Source: Actinomycetes bacterium
Lineage (GTDB): Bacteria > Actinomycetota > Acidimicrobiia > Acidimicrobiales > Palsa-688
Length of the DNA stretch: 64,000 bases
Direction: 5' to 3'
NCBI GenBank assembly: GCA_021850325.1
Contig: JAJZMF010000003.1
Coordinates: 1-64,000, forward strand
Shown here: positions 7,530 through 16,704 of the stretch, one piece after another
How positions within the stretch are numbered: the first letter of the stretch is position 1
How the letters are laid out: the number at the start of each line of letters is the position of its first letter
Made by a program: the position numbers and the translations under genes
The notes under the pieces: model-generated
Told to the model about the DNA's origin: nothing
Seen by the model: only the letters and a program-made list of their open reading frames with translations
Databases searched by the model: none

Positions 7530-8779
7530 GTTCCCTCCAGCTCCTCCGACAAGCTCGCCTCCGGTTGGTAGCCCGAGCCCGCTCCCACCGCCCGCGACGG
7601 GCGGGGCCGCCCGGAACGACCCGTCATGAACGTCTGCGGGGTGGGGGCTTCCACAAGGGCCACGGTCCCCAGTGGCCCCGGCCCGTCCATCCCGGCCGCC
7701 ACGAGGTCCGCCACCGCGCCGCCGGGGGTGGCGGGGGCCCCCTCGTAGGTCGCCGGCGCAGGTGCCCTGCGCCCGGCCCGGGCCGAGCGGGCCAGGGCCA
7801 GGTAGGAGGCCCCGCCCACCGGTAGGGGCACCCAGAAGCTCACCACCCGGTAGAGCAGGACGGCGGCCACCGTGGCGGCGCGCCCCCCGCCGAAGGCCAC
7901 CAGGGCCACGGTGAGGCTGCCCTCGACCACGCCCAGGCCCCCAGGTGTGATGGGCAGGTTCACCGCCAACTGCCCACCGCAGTAGGCGAGGAGGAGGCCC
8001 TGCCAGGGAACGGGGGCACCCACTGCGATGAAGGCGAACATCAGGCAGGCGCCGTCGGTGAGCCAACTGGCCGTCCCGTAGGCCAGCGCCAGGCCCCAGC
8101 GCCTCCTGGTCGGCGCCACCGACTGCATCCGGCCGACCAGGCGGGCCAGGGGCCCGCTGAGCTGGCCGTCCCGGCCCAGCCGGCCCTCGGCACCGACCAC
8201 GCCGGCCAGGGTCAACCGGTAGATCTGGCTGCGCCTGTTCCACGCCAGAGCCCCCAGCACGGCCACCAGCCAGACGCCCACGATGGCCCCCACGAGGTCG
8301 AGAGCGCTACCCGTGGAGGCGGCCATGGACAGGCCGAGGCCGGCCAGCGCGCTGAGCGTGCCCAGCGAGACGGCGGCCGTTGCCACCACGACCCATCCGG
8401 CCAGGACGTCGTCTGCCCCGAACATGGCGAACTGGCGGAACTGGTACAGGCCGGCAAAGGCGGTGCCCGCCGGAAGAGCGGACTGGATCGTGGTGCCGGC
8501 CAGGGTCACCAGCGTCACCCTCCGCAGGGGCGGCGACACATCTCCTGCTCGCAGGAGGGACCTTTGCAGGGCGGCCATGAAGGCGTAGGAGGCGACCTCG
8601 GCGGCCGCCGCCAGGGCCAGCCAGGGCCAGCGGAGCTGGCCCAGGAAGGCCGTGGCCCCCGACAGCTCGCTGGTCTTGCCTGCGATGAACCAGGCGGCCA
8701 GGGCGACGAGCACCAGGCCGACGAGGAAGCGCACGGGCCGCCAGTACCGCAGGAGGTCCTGCTTGGACAGCCGGGTCAC
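7526..8779 (-). CDS. YbhN/lysylphosphatidylglycerol synthase-type membrane protein (UPF0104)
   Basis: Integral membrane protein of 417 residues with about seven or eight hydrophobic segments. The family signatures are SALPAGTAFAGLYQFRQF in the first half and LPITPGGLGVVEGSLTVALV near residue 305, the hallmark of the flippase-like LPG synthase transmembrane domain. Such proteins are linked to lipid modification or transport; the catalytic LPG synthase domain is absent here. The GTG at 8779 overlaps the relaxase stop as GTGA, and its own stop overlaps the lipoprotein start as ATGA. A Pro/Gly-rich cytoplasmic tail of about 80 residues is unusual. Confidence 0.85.
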   Translation of the reverse strand: MTRLSKQDLLRYWRPVRFLVGLVLVALAAWFIAGKTSELSGATAFLGQLRWPWLALAAAAEVASYAFMAALQRSLLRAGDVSPPLRRVTLVTLAGTTIQSALPAGTAFAGLYQFRQFAMFGADDVLAGWVVVATAAVSLGTLSALAGLGLSMAASTGSALDLVGAIVGVWLVAVLGALAWNRRSQIYRLTLAGVVGAEGRLGRDGQLSGPLARLVGRMQSVAPTRRRWGLALAYGTASWLTDGACLMFAFIAVGAPVPWQGLLLAYCGGQLAVNLPITPGGLGVVEGSLTVALVAFGGGRAATVAAVLLYRVVSFWVPLPVGGASYLALARSARAGRRAPAPATYEGAPATPGGAVADLVAAGMDGPGPLGTVALVEAPTPQTFMTGRSGRPRPSRAVGAGSGYQPEASLSEELEGT

Positions 8780-11208
8780 CAGGGCATCATCGCGCCGTGA
8801 CGGCTTGTTGCCTGTGCGGGCCCCGGCTCGCGGCCCGGGTGAGGCAGGGCCGGCCCGGAGCGCGGCGCGTGGGCGCCGGCCATGCGCTCGAAGGCGCACT
8901 CGGCCACGGTAGCCGCCCAGCGGCGTCGGGCCGCGGCGCCCAGGGGCCGTGGCCCGGCTCGTTGCAGCATGCTCTCGTCCGGCCAGCCGACGGCCAGTTG
9001 GCGGGCGGCGGCCCGGTCCCGGGCGTGCCAGCCCGCCGGCCCGAGCGCAGGAGCGCCCGGCCCGGCGACGGTCACCACGGCCGAGGTGACCTGGGCCGAG
9101 CGTGCCCCCAGGTGCTCGGGTGCCCCCAGCACGACGAGGGGTTCCGAGGGGCCGAGGTGGCGCAGGTAGGGCACGGTGGTGGCATGGCCGTGCCCGAGCC
9201 GGTCGGCCTCGCCCGGGCCCAGCCTGTGCAGCACGGCCCCTGAGGGCAGTTCCCAGCGCACGGCCAACCAGCTGCTGCCCAGCTCGACCACCCGTCCCCT
9301 GGTGGCAGCGGGGACCGGCCCCACCCGGCGGAGGGCCAGCACCGGGCTCCCGGGCCGGTAGACCCGGTCGCCGAGGGCGAGGCCGGGCCCGGGGAGGTCC
9401 CGCGCGGCCATCTCATTGAGGGCGGCTGCCTCGTCGGCACCGTACGCGACCACGAGCGCCCGGCCTGTCCCGTCTGCGCCATGCCCCACCCCGGCCTGTG
9501 CTGCGTAGGCCATGGCCTGCCACCCGGTGGCAGCTCCTCTGACTGCCAGCCCCTCGACCTCGTGGACCGGGTGGCCTCCGGTGCTCCCCGGCCACTGGTG
9601 AGGCCCGGGCCCGGTGGCAGACCGCTCGGCCAGCTCCTCGAGGCCGAGCGAGCACGGCCGGCCCCGGCCTGCGGCAGTGCCCCCCAACACCAGTACGAGC
9701 TTGGTCGAGCTCCGCCCGGCTGCCCGGGCCAGACGGGCCAGGCCGGCCGGCCCGACCCGGTCGGCGGCGTCCACCACCAGGACCCGTGAGCCGGCCGCGG
9801 TGCCGGGACGGCCCGGGCCCGGGGCGAGCAGGGGCCCCTGTCTGGTGCCGAGGCCCGTCAGCGCCTGCCAGCGCCGCAACGCCAGAGCGGATGGGGTGGC
9901 CACCGTCACCTCGGCCCCGGCCGCTTGCCAGACGGCACGAGCGGCGTCGATGCACGCGGCCTGGGCCAGCCATGGACCGGGGGCGACGACCGAGATGGCA
10001 TGGCCGGAGCAGGCCAGTTGGAGGGCGGCGCTCCAGGCGGGCCCCGAGCAGCCGAGGTAGCCGAGCTCCAGCTCAGCGATCTCCGGGCTGACCTCTGCCA
10101 GGTGGGCGAACTGGCCCCGGGTGGCCAGCTCGACCAGCTCGGTGTCGTAGCGGCCCGCCAAAGGGGTGCTGAGGGGCGCGGCCCCGCCACCCCCCGGGCG
10201 TTGCCAGGCCAGCGCGGCGGCGTCCACCCAGCGGGCCGCCTCCCCCAGGTCCAGGCCGTCGGGGCAGGTCTCCGCCAGGGCGGCCCAGACATCGGGCCGG
10301 CCGAAGGCCGATGACCGGTCGGCCAGCCTGGCCACCACGGCCCCCTCGGCGGGGGGTGGCCCGGGCAGGCAGGGGAGCCGGGCCGCCACCGCCAGGAGGG
10401 TGGCCCCCCCGTCCACGACCGGGGCCGGCCGGCCAGGGCCCGAGGCGGCGCCCCGGGTGCCGGCCTGGGCCGTCCGGAGCGCACCAGCCCCGGGCGTACC
10501 GGACCTCGTTGCCGCGGCGCGCACTGCCAGGGACCGGCCGGAGAGGGCAGCGCGGGCGGGGCCGGCGACGCCGGCCAGCTCGGCCAGGCCCCCGGGCAGG
10601 ACCTCCCACGCCAGGGCCAGCCCGGCGCTGCGCACGCCGGAACGCAGCGCCAGTTGGAACGCGGCCCCGGCCGCCTCCCGCCAGCGCCACAGGTGGTTGC
10701 CCGCCAGGCAGCCCCAGCGGTCGTCCGGCTGCAGCCCCAGGTTGACCAGCACGGCATGGGTGTGCAGGTGGGGGTGGCCGTCAGCGTTGGTGCGGTGCTC
10801 GAAGGCCGCCACCACGAAACGGGCCGGCACGTCGGCGCCGCGGACGCGCACCACGGCGGCCTCGGCCTCGAGCAGGCCCAGTGCTCCCGACACGGCCTGG
10901 CGGTAGGCGCCCAGCAGCCGGCCCGGTGCGTCTGCACCCCCGGCCACGAGCAGGGAGACGGACTTGGGGGCGGCGAACACGAGGTCCCAGCCCTGGCGCT
11001 TGCGCAGACCGGGGCGGCCGGTGAGCGGGAGCCCGGTCGAGGGCCGGCAGCCGGTCAGTAGGGCGGCCAGGTCCCTGCGCCCTGCCGGTGTGCCAGGCCC
11101 GTCGTGGAGGCCCAACGGGCCTACGGCGCCACCCTCCCAGCTCCAGTGCACCGCCGACCGCTGCCAGTAGCCCACTTGCCGGGCTGACGCACTTCCGATC
11201 ACCAGCAC
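8776..11208 (-). CDS. MobF/TrwC-family conjugative relaxase with degenerate helicase domain
   Basis: Relaxases nick conjugative DNA at oriT and carry it into the recipient. Residues 1-230 show the MobF hallmarks: a candidate nucleophile Tyr14 (GYWQ), GWDLVFAAPKSVSLL at 73-87 and the metal-binding histidines HPHLHTH at 145-151. The rest should be an AAA/RecD-type helicase, but where a Walker A is expected the sequence reads GCSGPAWSAAL, and the Walker B position reads VLVVDAADRVG. ATPase activity is therefore doubtful. At 810 residues it is shorter than TrwC/TraI-type relaxases. The GTG start has no clear ribosome binding site. Divergent secretion genes begin 122 bases away. Confidence 0.85.
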   Translation of the reverse strand: MLVIGSASARQVGYWQRSAVHWSWEGGAVGPLGLHDGPGTPAGRRDLAALLTGCRPSTGLPLTGRPGLRKRQGWDLVFAAPKSVSLLVAGGADAPGRLLGAYRQAVSGALGLLEAEAAVVRVRGADVPARFVVAAFEHRTNADGHPHLHTHAVLVNLGLQPDDRWGCLAGNHLWRWREAAGAAFQLALRSGVRSAGLALAWEVLPGGLAELAGVAGPARAALSGRSLAVRAAATRSGTPGAGALRTAQAGTRGAASGPGRPAPVVDGGATLLAVAARLPCLPGPPPAEGAVVARLADRSSAFGRPDVWAALAETCPDGLDLGEAARWVDAAALAWQRPGGGGAAPLSTPLAGRYDTELVELATRGQFAHLAEVSPEIAELELGYLGCSGPAWSAALQLACSGHAISVVAPGPWLAQAACIDAARAVWQAAGAEVTVATPSALALRRWQALTGLGTRQGPLLAPGPGRPGTAAGSRVLVVDAADRVGPAGLARLARAAGRSSTKLVLVLGGTAAGRGRPCSLGLEELAERSATGPGPHQWPGSTGGHPVHEVEGLAVRGAATGWQAMAYAAQAGVGHGADGTGRALVVAYGADEAAALNEMAARDLPGPGLALGDRVYRPGSPVLALRRVGPVPAATRGRVVELGSSWLAVRWELPSGAVLHRLGPGEADRLGHGHATTVPYLRHLGPSEPLVVLGAPEHLGARSAQVTSAVVTVAGPGAPALGPAGWHARDRAAARQLAVGWPDESMLQRAGPRPLGAAARRRWAATVAECAFERMAGAHAPRSGPALPHPGREPGPAQATSRHGAMMPW

Positions 11209-11210
11209 AC

Positions 11211-11241
11211 TTGAAACACTATCAGAGCTATGGAATACTAT
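11211..11241 (+). promoter_or_regulatory. Candidate promoter for the secretion operon
   Basis: TTGAAA (11211-11216) and TACTAT (11236-11241) lie in a short AT-rich island between the divergent relaxase and pilin-like genes. The 19-base spacer is longer than ideal. It would leave a leader of about 80 bases before the first gene. Confidence 0.4.
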
Positions 11242-11330
11242 GAAATGTCCCTGGCGCTCGTGCCCAGCGGTCCTCGGCCTCCCCTGGCCCTCACCTGACC
11301 GGCCCAGCGGCCCCCGAGCAAGGAGCGTCC

Positions 11331-11681
11331 ATGTACCCGAGCGTGCTGACCCTCAGCCAACCTGTCGAGCGAGCAGTGGCCCGTCTGGCCAGTGGCTCCT
11401 CGACCGGGATCAACATCAACCCGGCCCAGGGAGGCAACCTGCCCGGGGACCAGGTGCTGACCAACCTGGCCAGCGGGGTCGGGCACTGGGCCCTGCTGGC
11501 GTCGATCGTGGGGGTGATCGTCGGCGGGGTCATGTGGGCGTTCGGCCACTTCTCGCACAACTACCAACAGTCCTACAGCGGCCGGCGCGGCGTGGTCGTC
11601 TCGGGGCTGGCGGCTCTGCTCATCGGGGCGTCCCAGCAGATCGTCGGCTTCTTCTTCACCCAGGGCACCCAGGTCCATTGA
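11331..11681 (+). CDS. Small two-helix membrane protein (DUF6112/VirB2-TrbC-like)
   Basis: 116-residue protein with two hydrophobic segments, at about residues 50-72 (HWALLASIVGVIVGGVMWAF) and 85-108 (GVVVSGLAALLIGASQQIVG). This size and topology match the pilin-like first gene of actinobacterial SCO6880-type secretion loci. It would act as a membrane or pilus subunit. The ATG follows AAGGAG. Its stop codon overlaps the TTG start of the next gene as TTGA, so the two are translationally coupled. Assignment rests on size, topology and neighbours, since no diagnostic motif was recognised. Confidence 0.7.
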   Translation: MYPSVLTLSQPVERAVARLASGSSTGININPAQGGNLPGDQVLTNLASGVGHWALLASIVGVIVGGVMWAFGHFSHNYQQSYSGRRGVVVSGLAALLIGASQQIVGFFFTQGTQVH

Positions 11682-12910
11682 ACGTCCACGCACTGACGCG
11701 CACCGGGAGCCCGCCCGTCCCCCGCCGGGCGGTCTCCCGGTTGCTGACCGGCACCGGGGCCGCTGTGGCCGGTGGCCCTCCGCTGCTCCCGCACCCGACC
11801 GGCAGGGTGGGGGGCGCCGCAGGCCTGTTCGGCCTGGGCTGGTCGGCTCTGGCCAAGGCCATCACGAACGCGTTCTTCTCCACCCTCTTCGGCCTGGAGG
11901 CGGCACTGGTCCGTTCCCTGGTGAGCGAGGTGATGTCGACAGCCGTGCCGGCGACGACCGCTCTCTCCCTGGCCCCCGGCTCCTGGTTCGCCTCGGCTGC
12001 CGGCACCCTGGCGCCGGTGGCCGAGGTGCTGGTCGCGCCCTTGCTCTTTGCGGCCACCATAGGCGCCGTCCTCCGTCGTGACGTCCACCGGCTGGCCCGG
12101 GCGTGGGGCGTGGCCCTGCCTGCCTCATTGCTCGGTGCTGCCGCCCTGGTCCAGCTGTGCCGGGTCGGGCTGCAGGTGACGGACGCCATGACCGGGCTGA
12201 TCGAAGCGTCGGTCTACCCGGGCCTGGGCCACCTGTTCGCCCGGGTGGTTGGCCTCAGTTTCGGCGGTGCGGCCGGCTTCGCCGGGGCCCAGCTCGTGCA
12301 GGTGGTCTTCGGCCTGCTGCTCGTGGCGGGAGGCATGGCCCTGTGGCTGGAGATGGTCCTGCGCTCGGCTGCCATCGAGCTGGCTGTCTTCTTCATGCCC
12401 CTCGCCCTGGCCGGGCTGGTCTGGCCGGCCACGGCCCACTGGGCCCGGCGCCTGGTCGAGGTCCTGGTGGCCCTCCTTTTGGCCAAGCCCGTGGTGATGG
12501 CGGCCCTCTGCCTGGGGGCCAGAGCCCTGGCCGGTAGCCAGGTCGGAGTGGAGAGCGTCGTTACCGGCAGCGCCGTGCTGCTCATGGCGGCGTTCGCTCC
12601 GTTCATGCTCCTCCGGCTGGTGCCGGTGGTGGAGGTGACGGCCATCGCCCACCTCCAGGGCGCGGCCCGCCAGCCCTTCCATGCCGCCTCCCGGACGGCG
12701 CAGCGGGTGGCCTCCATGGCTGCAGCGGGGATGGGCGGCTCCAGCCAGATGGGCGGGCCACCTGGTGGGGGTGGTGCTGCGCACTCGGTGGCCACGGGGC
12801 CCTCGGCCGGTGCCGAGCAGCTGCTGGCCCGGGTGAGCGGCTCGGAAGGGCCCGGCCCGGCCGGCCCCCGGCCCGGCACCAGCGCGGGCATCGGGGCGAG
12901 CCTTGGCTGA
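11678..12910 (+). CDS. Polytopic TrbL/VirB6-like (SCO6881-type) secretion protein
   Basis: 410-residue integral membrane protein with roughly six hydrophobic helices between residues 40 and 330. A soluble Gly/Ser/Pro-rich tail (MGGSSQMGGPPGGGG) follows. This is the topology of the channel-forming TrbL/VirB6 component of type IV secretion systems and of SCO6881-like proteins. The TTG start at 11678 overlaps the upstream stop. The same frame is open further upstream to 11240, but that part lies over the pilin-like gene and reads as Arg/Pro-rich shadow. Its end overlaps the next gene by 8 bases. Confidence 0.75.
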   Translation: MNVHALTRTGSPPVPRRAVSRLLTGTGAAVAGGPPLLPHPTGRVGGAAGLFGLGWSALAKAITNAFFSTLFGLEAALVRSLVSEVMSTAVPATTALSLAPGSWFASAAGTLAPVAEVLVAPLLFAATIGAVLRRDVHRLARAWGVALPASLLGAAALVQLCRVGLQVTDAMTGLIEASVYPGLGHLFARVVGLSFGGAAGFAGAQLVQVVFGLLLVAGGMALWLEMVLRSAAIELAVFFMPLALAGLVWPATAHWARRLVEVLVALLLAKPVVMAALCLGARALAGSQVGVESVVTGSAVLLMAAFAPFMLLRLVPVVEVTAIAHLQGAARQPFHAASRTAQRVASMAAAGMGGSSQMGGPPGGGGAAHSVATGPSAGAEQLLARVSGSEGPGPAGPRPGTSAGIGASLG

Positions 12911-14354
12911 GAACGGTTACCGGTTTGAGCCCCTGCACCGCAAGGGCCCGCTCCTGGGGCTCGGTTGGCCTCAGCTCGCGGTCCTGGCCCTGTGCGCGCT
13001 GTCGGCTGTCTCGTTCCTGAGAGCCTGGCCGAGCGCCGTGGGCGTGGTGGCCGCCCTGGCCGTGCTCGCCCTGGGGGGGATGGCGTGCGGGTCCCGGGCC
13101 GGCCGGCCCCTGCTCGGCTGGGGGCTGGTGGTGGCACGCTACTGCGCCCGGTCACGGGACGCCCGGGGCGGCCCGCCGGCATCCACGGCCATGGTGCAGG
13201 GGGAGGGGGCAGAGCGTCGCGTGGTGCTCGTCCACCGCCGTGCCCCCCGGCCCCTGGAGGGCCTGGCCTCCGACGTGGAGGTGGTCGAGGTCGGGGGCGA
13301 CGCTCAGGGCGGCCCCCTGGGCGCCGTCTGGGACCGGGGGCAGGGCACGCTCGCCGCGGTCCTGTCCACGACCGGCCCCGGCTTCAGCCTCGAGGACCGG
13401 GTGGACCAGGAGCGCCGGCTGGCGGCCTGGGCCGGCGTGCTCGAGTCGGTGGGCGGCAGCGGCAGCGGCCTCGCCCGGCTGCAGTGGTGCCAGAGGGCGC
13501 GCCAGGACGACGGCGGGGATCTCCTACGTCGCGTGCTCGAAGGAGGCCGACCCGGCGCAGCGGGTTGCCCCGGGCCGCCGCTCCTGGACCAGCTGCGCCA
13601 GGACCAGCGGCGCCTGCTGGAGCTCGTGGCCCGGGACGCCTGGCGGCACGAGTCGCTGCTCGTCGTGGCGGTGCCCTGTCCCGGCAGGCGCCCCGCTCTG
13701 GTCGAGCGGGCGGGACGGGCGCTGCGCACCCAGGTGGGCGGCCTGCGGTCCCAGCTCCTGGCCACCGGCCTGTACTGCGACGGGCCGCTCGGTGCAGCCA
13801 CAATGGCCGCCGCCCTGCGTTCGGGCCTGGGCAGCGGAGCCGTCGGGCCGCCGGGCCGCCTCGCTGTGCGCGAGGCCTGGTCGGCGGTGGCGGTGGGGGA
13901 GCTGTGGCACCGTACCTTCTGGGTTGGTGAGTGGCCACTGAGCCATGTGGCGCCGGACTTCCTGAGCCCCCTGCTCAGTGCCCCCGGGGCGCGGTCCTTC
14001 TCGGTGGTCATGAGGCCGTTGCCGGCCGAGCGGGCAGCCCGTGATGCCGAGTCCTCCCGGACCTCTCAACTGGCCGACGCCCAGCTGAGGGCTCAGGGCG
14101 GGTTCCTGGAGACGGCGCGCCAGCGGCGGCGAGCCGAGGCGGTCGAGGGGCGCGAAGCCGACCTCGCCGATGGCCGGGTGGCGTTCGAGTTCGCCGGGTA
14201 CGTGTCGCTGTCGGCCCAAGGTGAGGCCGCCCTGGAGGAGGCATCAGCCGAGCTGGTGGGCTCGGCGGCACGCGCCGGCCTCCGCCTGTACCCCCTCTAC
14301 GGCCAACAGGCTGCGGCCCTCACCTGGACGTTGCCCCTCGGACGGGGCCTGTGA
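12903..14354 (+). CDS. SCO6880-like type IV secretion protein
   Basis: 483-residue protein with two adjacent N-terminal transmembrane helices (about residues 20-65: LGWPQLAVLALCALSAVSFL and VGVVAALAVLALGGMACG), followed by a large cytoplasmic domain. This matches the SCO6880/PrgI-type family of actinobacterial conjugation loci, whose soluble part resembles the VirB4 N-terminal domain and lacks ATP-binding motifs, as here. The gene uses TTG at 12903, within the end of the preceding gene and after GGGGCGAG. A 9-bp GC hairpin follows its stop. It probably works with the VirB4-like ATPase encoded at 16766. Confidence 0.75.
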   Translation: MAENGYRFEPLHRKGPLLGLGWPQLAVLALCALSAVSFLRAWPSAVGVVAALAVLALGGMACGSRAGRPLLGWGLVVARYCARSRDARGGPPASTAMVQGEGAERRVVLVHRRAPRPLEGLASDVEVVEVGGDAQGGPLGAVWDRGQGTLAAVLSTTGPGFSLEDRVDQERRLAAWAGVLESVGGSGSGLARLQWCQRARQDDGGDLLRRVLEGGRPGAAGCPGPPLLDQLRQDQRRLLELVARDAWRHESLLVVAVPCPGRRPALVERAGRALRTQVGGLRSQLLATGLYCDGPLGAATMAAALRSGLGSGAVGPPGRLAVREAWSAVAVGELWHRTFWVGEWPLSHVAPDFLSPLLSAPGARSFSVVMRPLPAERAARDAESSRTSQLADAQLRAQGGFLETARQRRRAEAVEGREADLADGRVAFEFAGYVSLSAQGEAALEEASAELVGSAARAGLRLYPLYGQQAAALTWTLPLGRGL

Positions 14355-14371
14355 GCGGTCCCGGCCGGCGG

Positions 14372-14403
14372 CCCCGCGCCTACGGGCGGGCGAAGGCGCG
14401 GGG
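14372..14403 (+). terminator. GC-rich hairpin after the SCO6880-like gene
   Basis: CCCCGCGCC (14372-14380) pairs perfectly with GGCGCGGGG (14395-14403), with a 14-base loop and no following T-run. It may end or attenuate the first secretion transcript. The 160-base gap continues with an AT-rich island (14411-14452) that probably holds the promoter of the next gene, and a small CCCGC/GCGGG hairpin at 14456-14470. Confidence 0.45.
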
Positions 14404-14514
14404 GAAGGGCGCTCACAGAAATGTTTCAGGTTGTTCACACTTCGATCACAAGCGCCCCGCCCTCAGCGGGAAAGCTCAAGACAAGAAGTGCAACCCACGC
14501 AGGGAGGAGAGGAA

Positions 14515-16683
14515 ATGACCCGACACCGGCCGAAGCACGACCGGCGCCTGCCGCTGCGGCTCAGTGCGGCCTTGTGCGGTGCCGCGGGATTGGCTGCGTT
14601 CCTGGTGCCCGCGGTGACTGTCGCCCCGGTGCCGGCCGCGGCTGTGCTGGCTGCGGCTGTGCCGGCTGCCCGTACCGCCGGCCTGAGCGGTACCAACTGC
14701 ACGGCCCAGGTGGTGGGCGACGCCCTGGCCCGGACGGGCTGGCAGGCCAGCAGCAACACGTCGTCCAGTTCCGCCGATGCACCCTGGCACGCGCTGGACG
14801 GCTCGCTCTCCACGCGTTTCAGCAGCGACCACACCCAGGCGGCCGGCATGTTCCTGCAGCTGGACCTGGGTGCGGCGCAGACCTTCGACGAGCTGTCTCT
14901 CGCCGTCCCCGGTTCGCCCACGGACTACGCCCGGGGCTTCGAGGTCCAGGTGTCCAACAACGCCAGCTCGTGGGCCACCGTTGCCTCCTGCACGGGCGTG
15001 GGCGTCCAGCAGGTGGTGAGCTTCCCGGCCCAGACCGACCGGTACGTGCGCGTCGTGGTGACGGCGGCCGACGCCAGTTACTGGTGGTCGGTGGACGAGC
15101 TCAACCTGTACGGGCCGGTCAACTGCGGGGCCTCGGCCAGCGGTTCTGCCTTGGACCGGTCGCACTGGGCTGCGACGGCCAATGTGCCCTACAACAGTTC
15201 CTATGCCCCCGCCCTGGCCCTGGACGGCAACCTGGCCACCCGCTTCAGTACCGGGGCCGTCCAGCAGGCCGGGCAGTACCTCCAGGTGGACACGGGCTCG
15301 GCTCACATCTTCGACGAGGTTGCCCTGTTGGCACCGGGCTCTCCCACCGACTACGCCCCGGGCTACAGCGTCCAGATCTCCAACGATGCCCGGTCATGGA
15401 CCACGGTGGCGAGCTGCACGGGCACCTCGGCAGTGGAGGTCACCTCGTTCCCACCGCAGTACGCACGCTACGTGCGGGTCATGGTCACCCAGCCGGACGC
15501 CAAGTACTGGTGGTCGGTGGACGAGCTGTACCTCTACAGCAACGTGGCACAGCCCACCTCCACGACCACGACCTCGACGTCCACCACGACCACGACCACC
15601 GTGCCGTCCTCCACCACCCAGCTTTACTCCTCGGCCGACCCGGTGGCCGCGGGTGCCCAGGTGACCTACACGGCCCGGGTGACGCCCAACCCGGGTGGCG
15701 GGTACGTGAACTTCCTGAGCGGAGGCAACTCGTTGCCCGGCTGTGCCCAGGTGGCGTTGAACACGTCCAACGGGCTGGCCACCTGCACGACGAGCTACGA
15801 CGCGGCAGGCCGCTACAGCGTCCAGGCCGTCTACTCGGGCCGGGCCTCGGTGGCGGGCAGCCCTGCCTACCGGCCCTCGGCCTCGGGCGTCTATGCCGAG
15901 GTGGTCAACCTGCCCCCGCCCGGTTACCTGCTGCTCAGCCGTGACGGGCAGGTCTTCGCCTCCGGGGCCGCGCAGGCTCTGGGCGGGATGACCGTCAACC
16001 AGTCCTCCGGGCCGGCGGTGAGCATCGCCGCCACCCCCTCGGGGCGTGGCTACTGGTTGGTGAGCGCCAACGGCACCGTGGCCGCCTTCGGGGACGCCAG
16101 GTTCTACGGCGACCTGCCCGCCCTGGGCAAGCACGTCCACGACATCGTGGCCATCGCGGCCACCAGTGACGGCAAGGGTTACTACCTGGTGGGCGCCGAC
16201 GGCGGGTTCTTCACCTTCGGCGACGCCACCTTCCACGGTTCGCTACCGGGCATCCATGTCCACGTCCACGATGTGGTGGGCATGGTGGCGAGCCCCGGCG
16301 GTGCCGGCTACCTGCTGGTGGGCGCCGACGGCGGTGTGTTCAACTTCGGGCGGGCGCGCTTCTACGGCTCGCTCCCGGGCATCCACCGTCACGTCCACGA
16401 CGTGAGGGCCATCCTGCCGTCCTCGACGGGCACGGGCTACGTGCTCGTGGGGGCGGACGGCGGGGCGTTCGTGTTCGGTACCGGGGTGAGGTTCCTCGGG
16501 TCGCTGCCCGGTGAGGGCGTCCGGGTGGACAACGTGGTCGGTATCGCCCTCACCCCGGACAACGGCGGTTACTGGATGGCCGGTGCTGACGGGCGGGTGT
16601 ACGGCTTCGGCGATGCACAGGCGGGCGCCGTGCCCAACGGCGTGACCTCCAACCTGCCTGTGGCAGCCATCGCAGGTACCTGA
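14515..16683 (+). CDS. Secreted discoidin-domain and six-repeat propeller-like protein
   Basis: 722-residue exported protein. A signal peptide (hydrophobic residues 15-50) is followed by two F5/8 type C (discoidin) domains at about 60-205 and 205-345, each ending in YWWSVDEL-LY. Then come a Thr-rich linker (about 350-365), an Ig-like domain (about 365-465) and six repeats of about 43 residues starting with GY. Discoidin domains usually bind carbohydrate or lipid, so it is probably a cell-surface adhesin. There is no LPXTG or C-terminal membrane anchor, so attachment is unclear. GGGAGGAGAGG precedes the ATG. It interrupts the secretion genes and is flanked by hairpins on both sides. Confidence 0.85.
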   Translation: MTRHRPKHDRRLPLRLSAALCGAAGLAAFLVPAVTVAPVPAAAVLAAAVPAARTAGLSGTNCTAQVVGDALARTGWQASSNTSSSSADAPWHALDGSLSTRFSSDHTQAAGMFLQLDLGAAQTFDELSLAVPGSPTDYARGFEVQVSNNASSWATVASCTGVGVQQVVSFPAQTDRYVRVVVTAADASYWWSVDELNLYGPVNCGASASGSALDRSHWAATANVPYNSSYAPALALDGNLATRFSTGAVQQAGQYLQVDTGSAHIFDEVALLAPGSPTDYAPGYSVQISNDARSWTTVASCTGTSAVEVTSFPPQYARYVRVMVTQPDAKYWWSVDELYLYSNVAQPTSTTTTSTSTTTTTTVPSSTTQLYSSADPVAAGAQVTYTARVTPNPGGGYVNFLSGGNSLPGCAQVALNTSNGLATCTTSYDAAGRYSVQAVYSGRASVAGSPAYRPSASGVYAEVVNLPPPGYLLLSRDGQVFASGAAQALGGMTVNQSSGPAVSIAATPSGRGYWLVSANGTVAAFGDARFYGDLPALGKHVHDIVAIAATSDGKGYYLVGADGGFFTFGDATFHGSLPGIHVHVHDVVGMVASPGGAGYLLVGADGGVFNFGRARFYGSLPGIHRHVHDVRAILPSSTGTGYVLVGADGGAFVFGTGVRFLGSLPGEGVRVDNVVGIALTPDNGGYWMAGADGRVYGFGDAQAGAVPNGVTSNLPVAAIAGT
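15922..16683 (+). repeat. Six in-frame protein repeats of about 43 residues
   Basis: Each unit begins GY-L, contains ADGG-F-FG and usually F-GSLPG, and ends with a short hydrophobic strand (DVVGMVAS type). Units 2-5 are the most alike; units 1 and 6 are divergent end repeats. Six such units could close a six-bladed beta-propeller. DNA identity between units is moderate, implying an old duplication. Confidence 0.75.
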
Positions 16684-16704
16684 GCCCCGGGGCGGCCAGG
16701 AGCG

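Noticed and set aside
11240-11677. Upstream extension of the TrbL-like frame
   Set aside because: Runs over the pilin-like gene in another frame and reads as Arg/Pro/Gly shadow. TTG 11678 overlaps the upstream stop and is the natural start.
14404-14514. Possible riboswitch in the leader of the discoidin protein
   Set aside because: I compared it by eye with the cores of c-di-GMP and c-di-AMP riboswitches and found no conserved core; only a small hairpin is visible.
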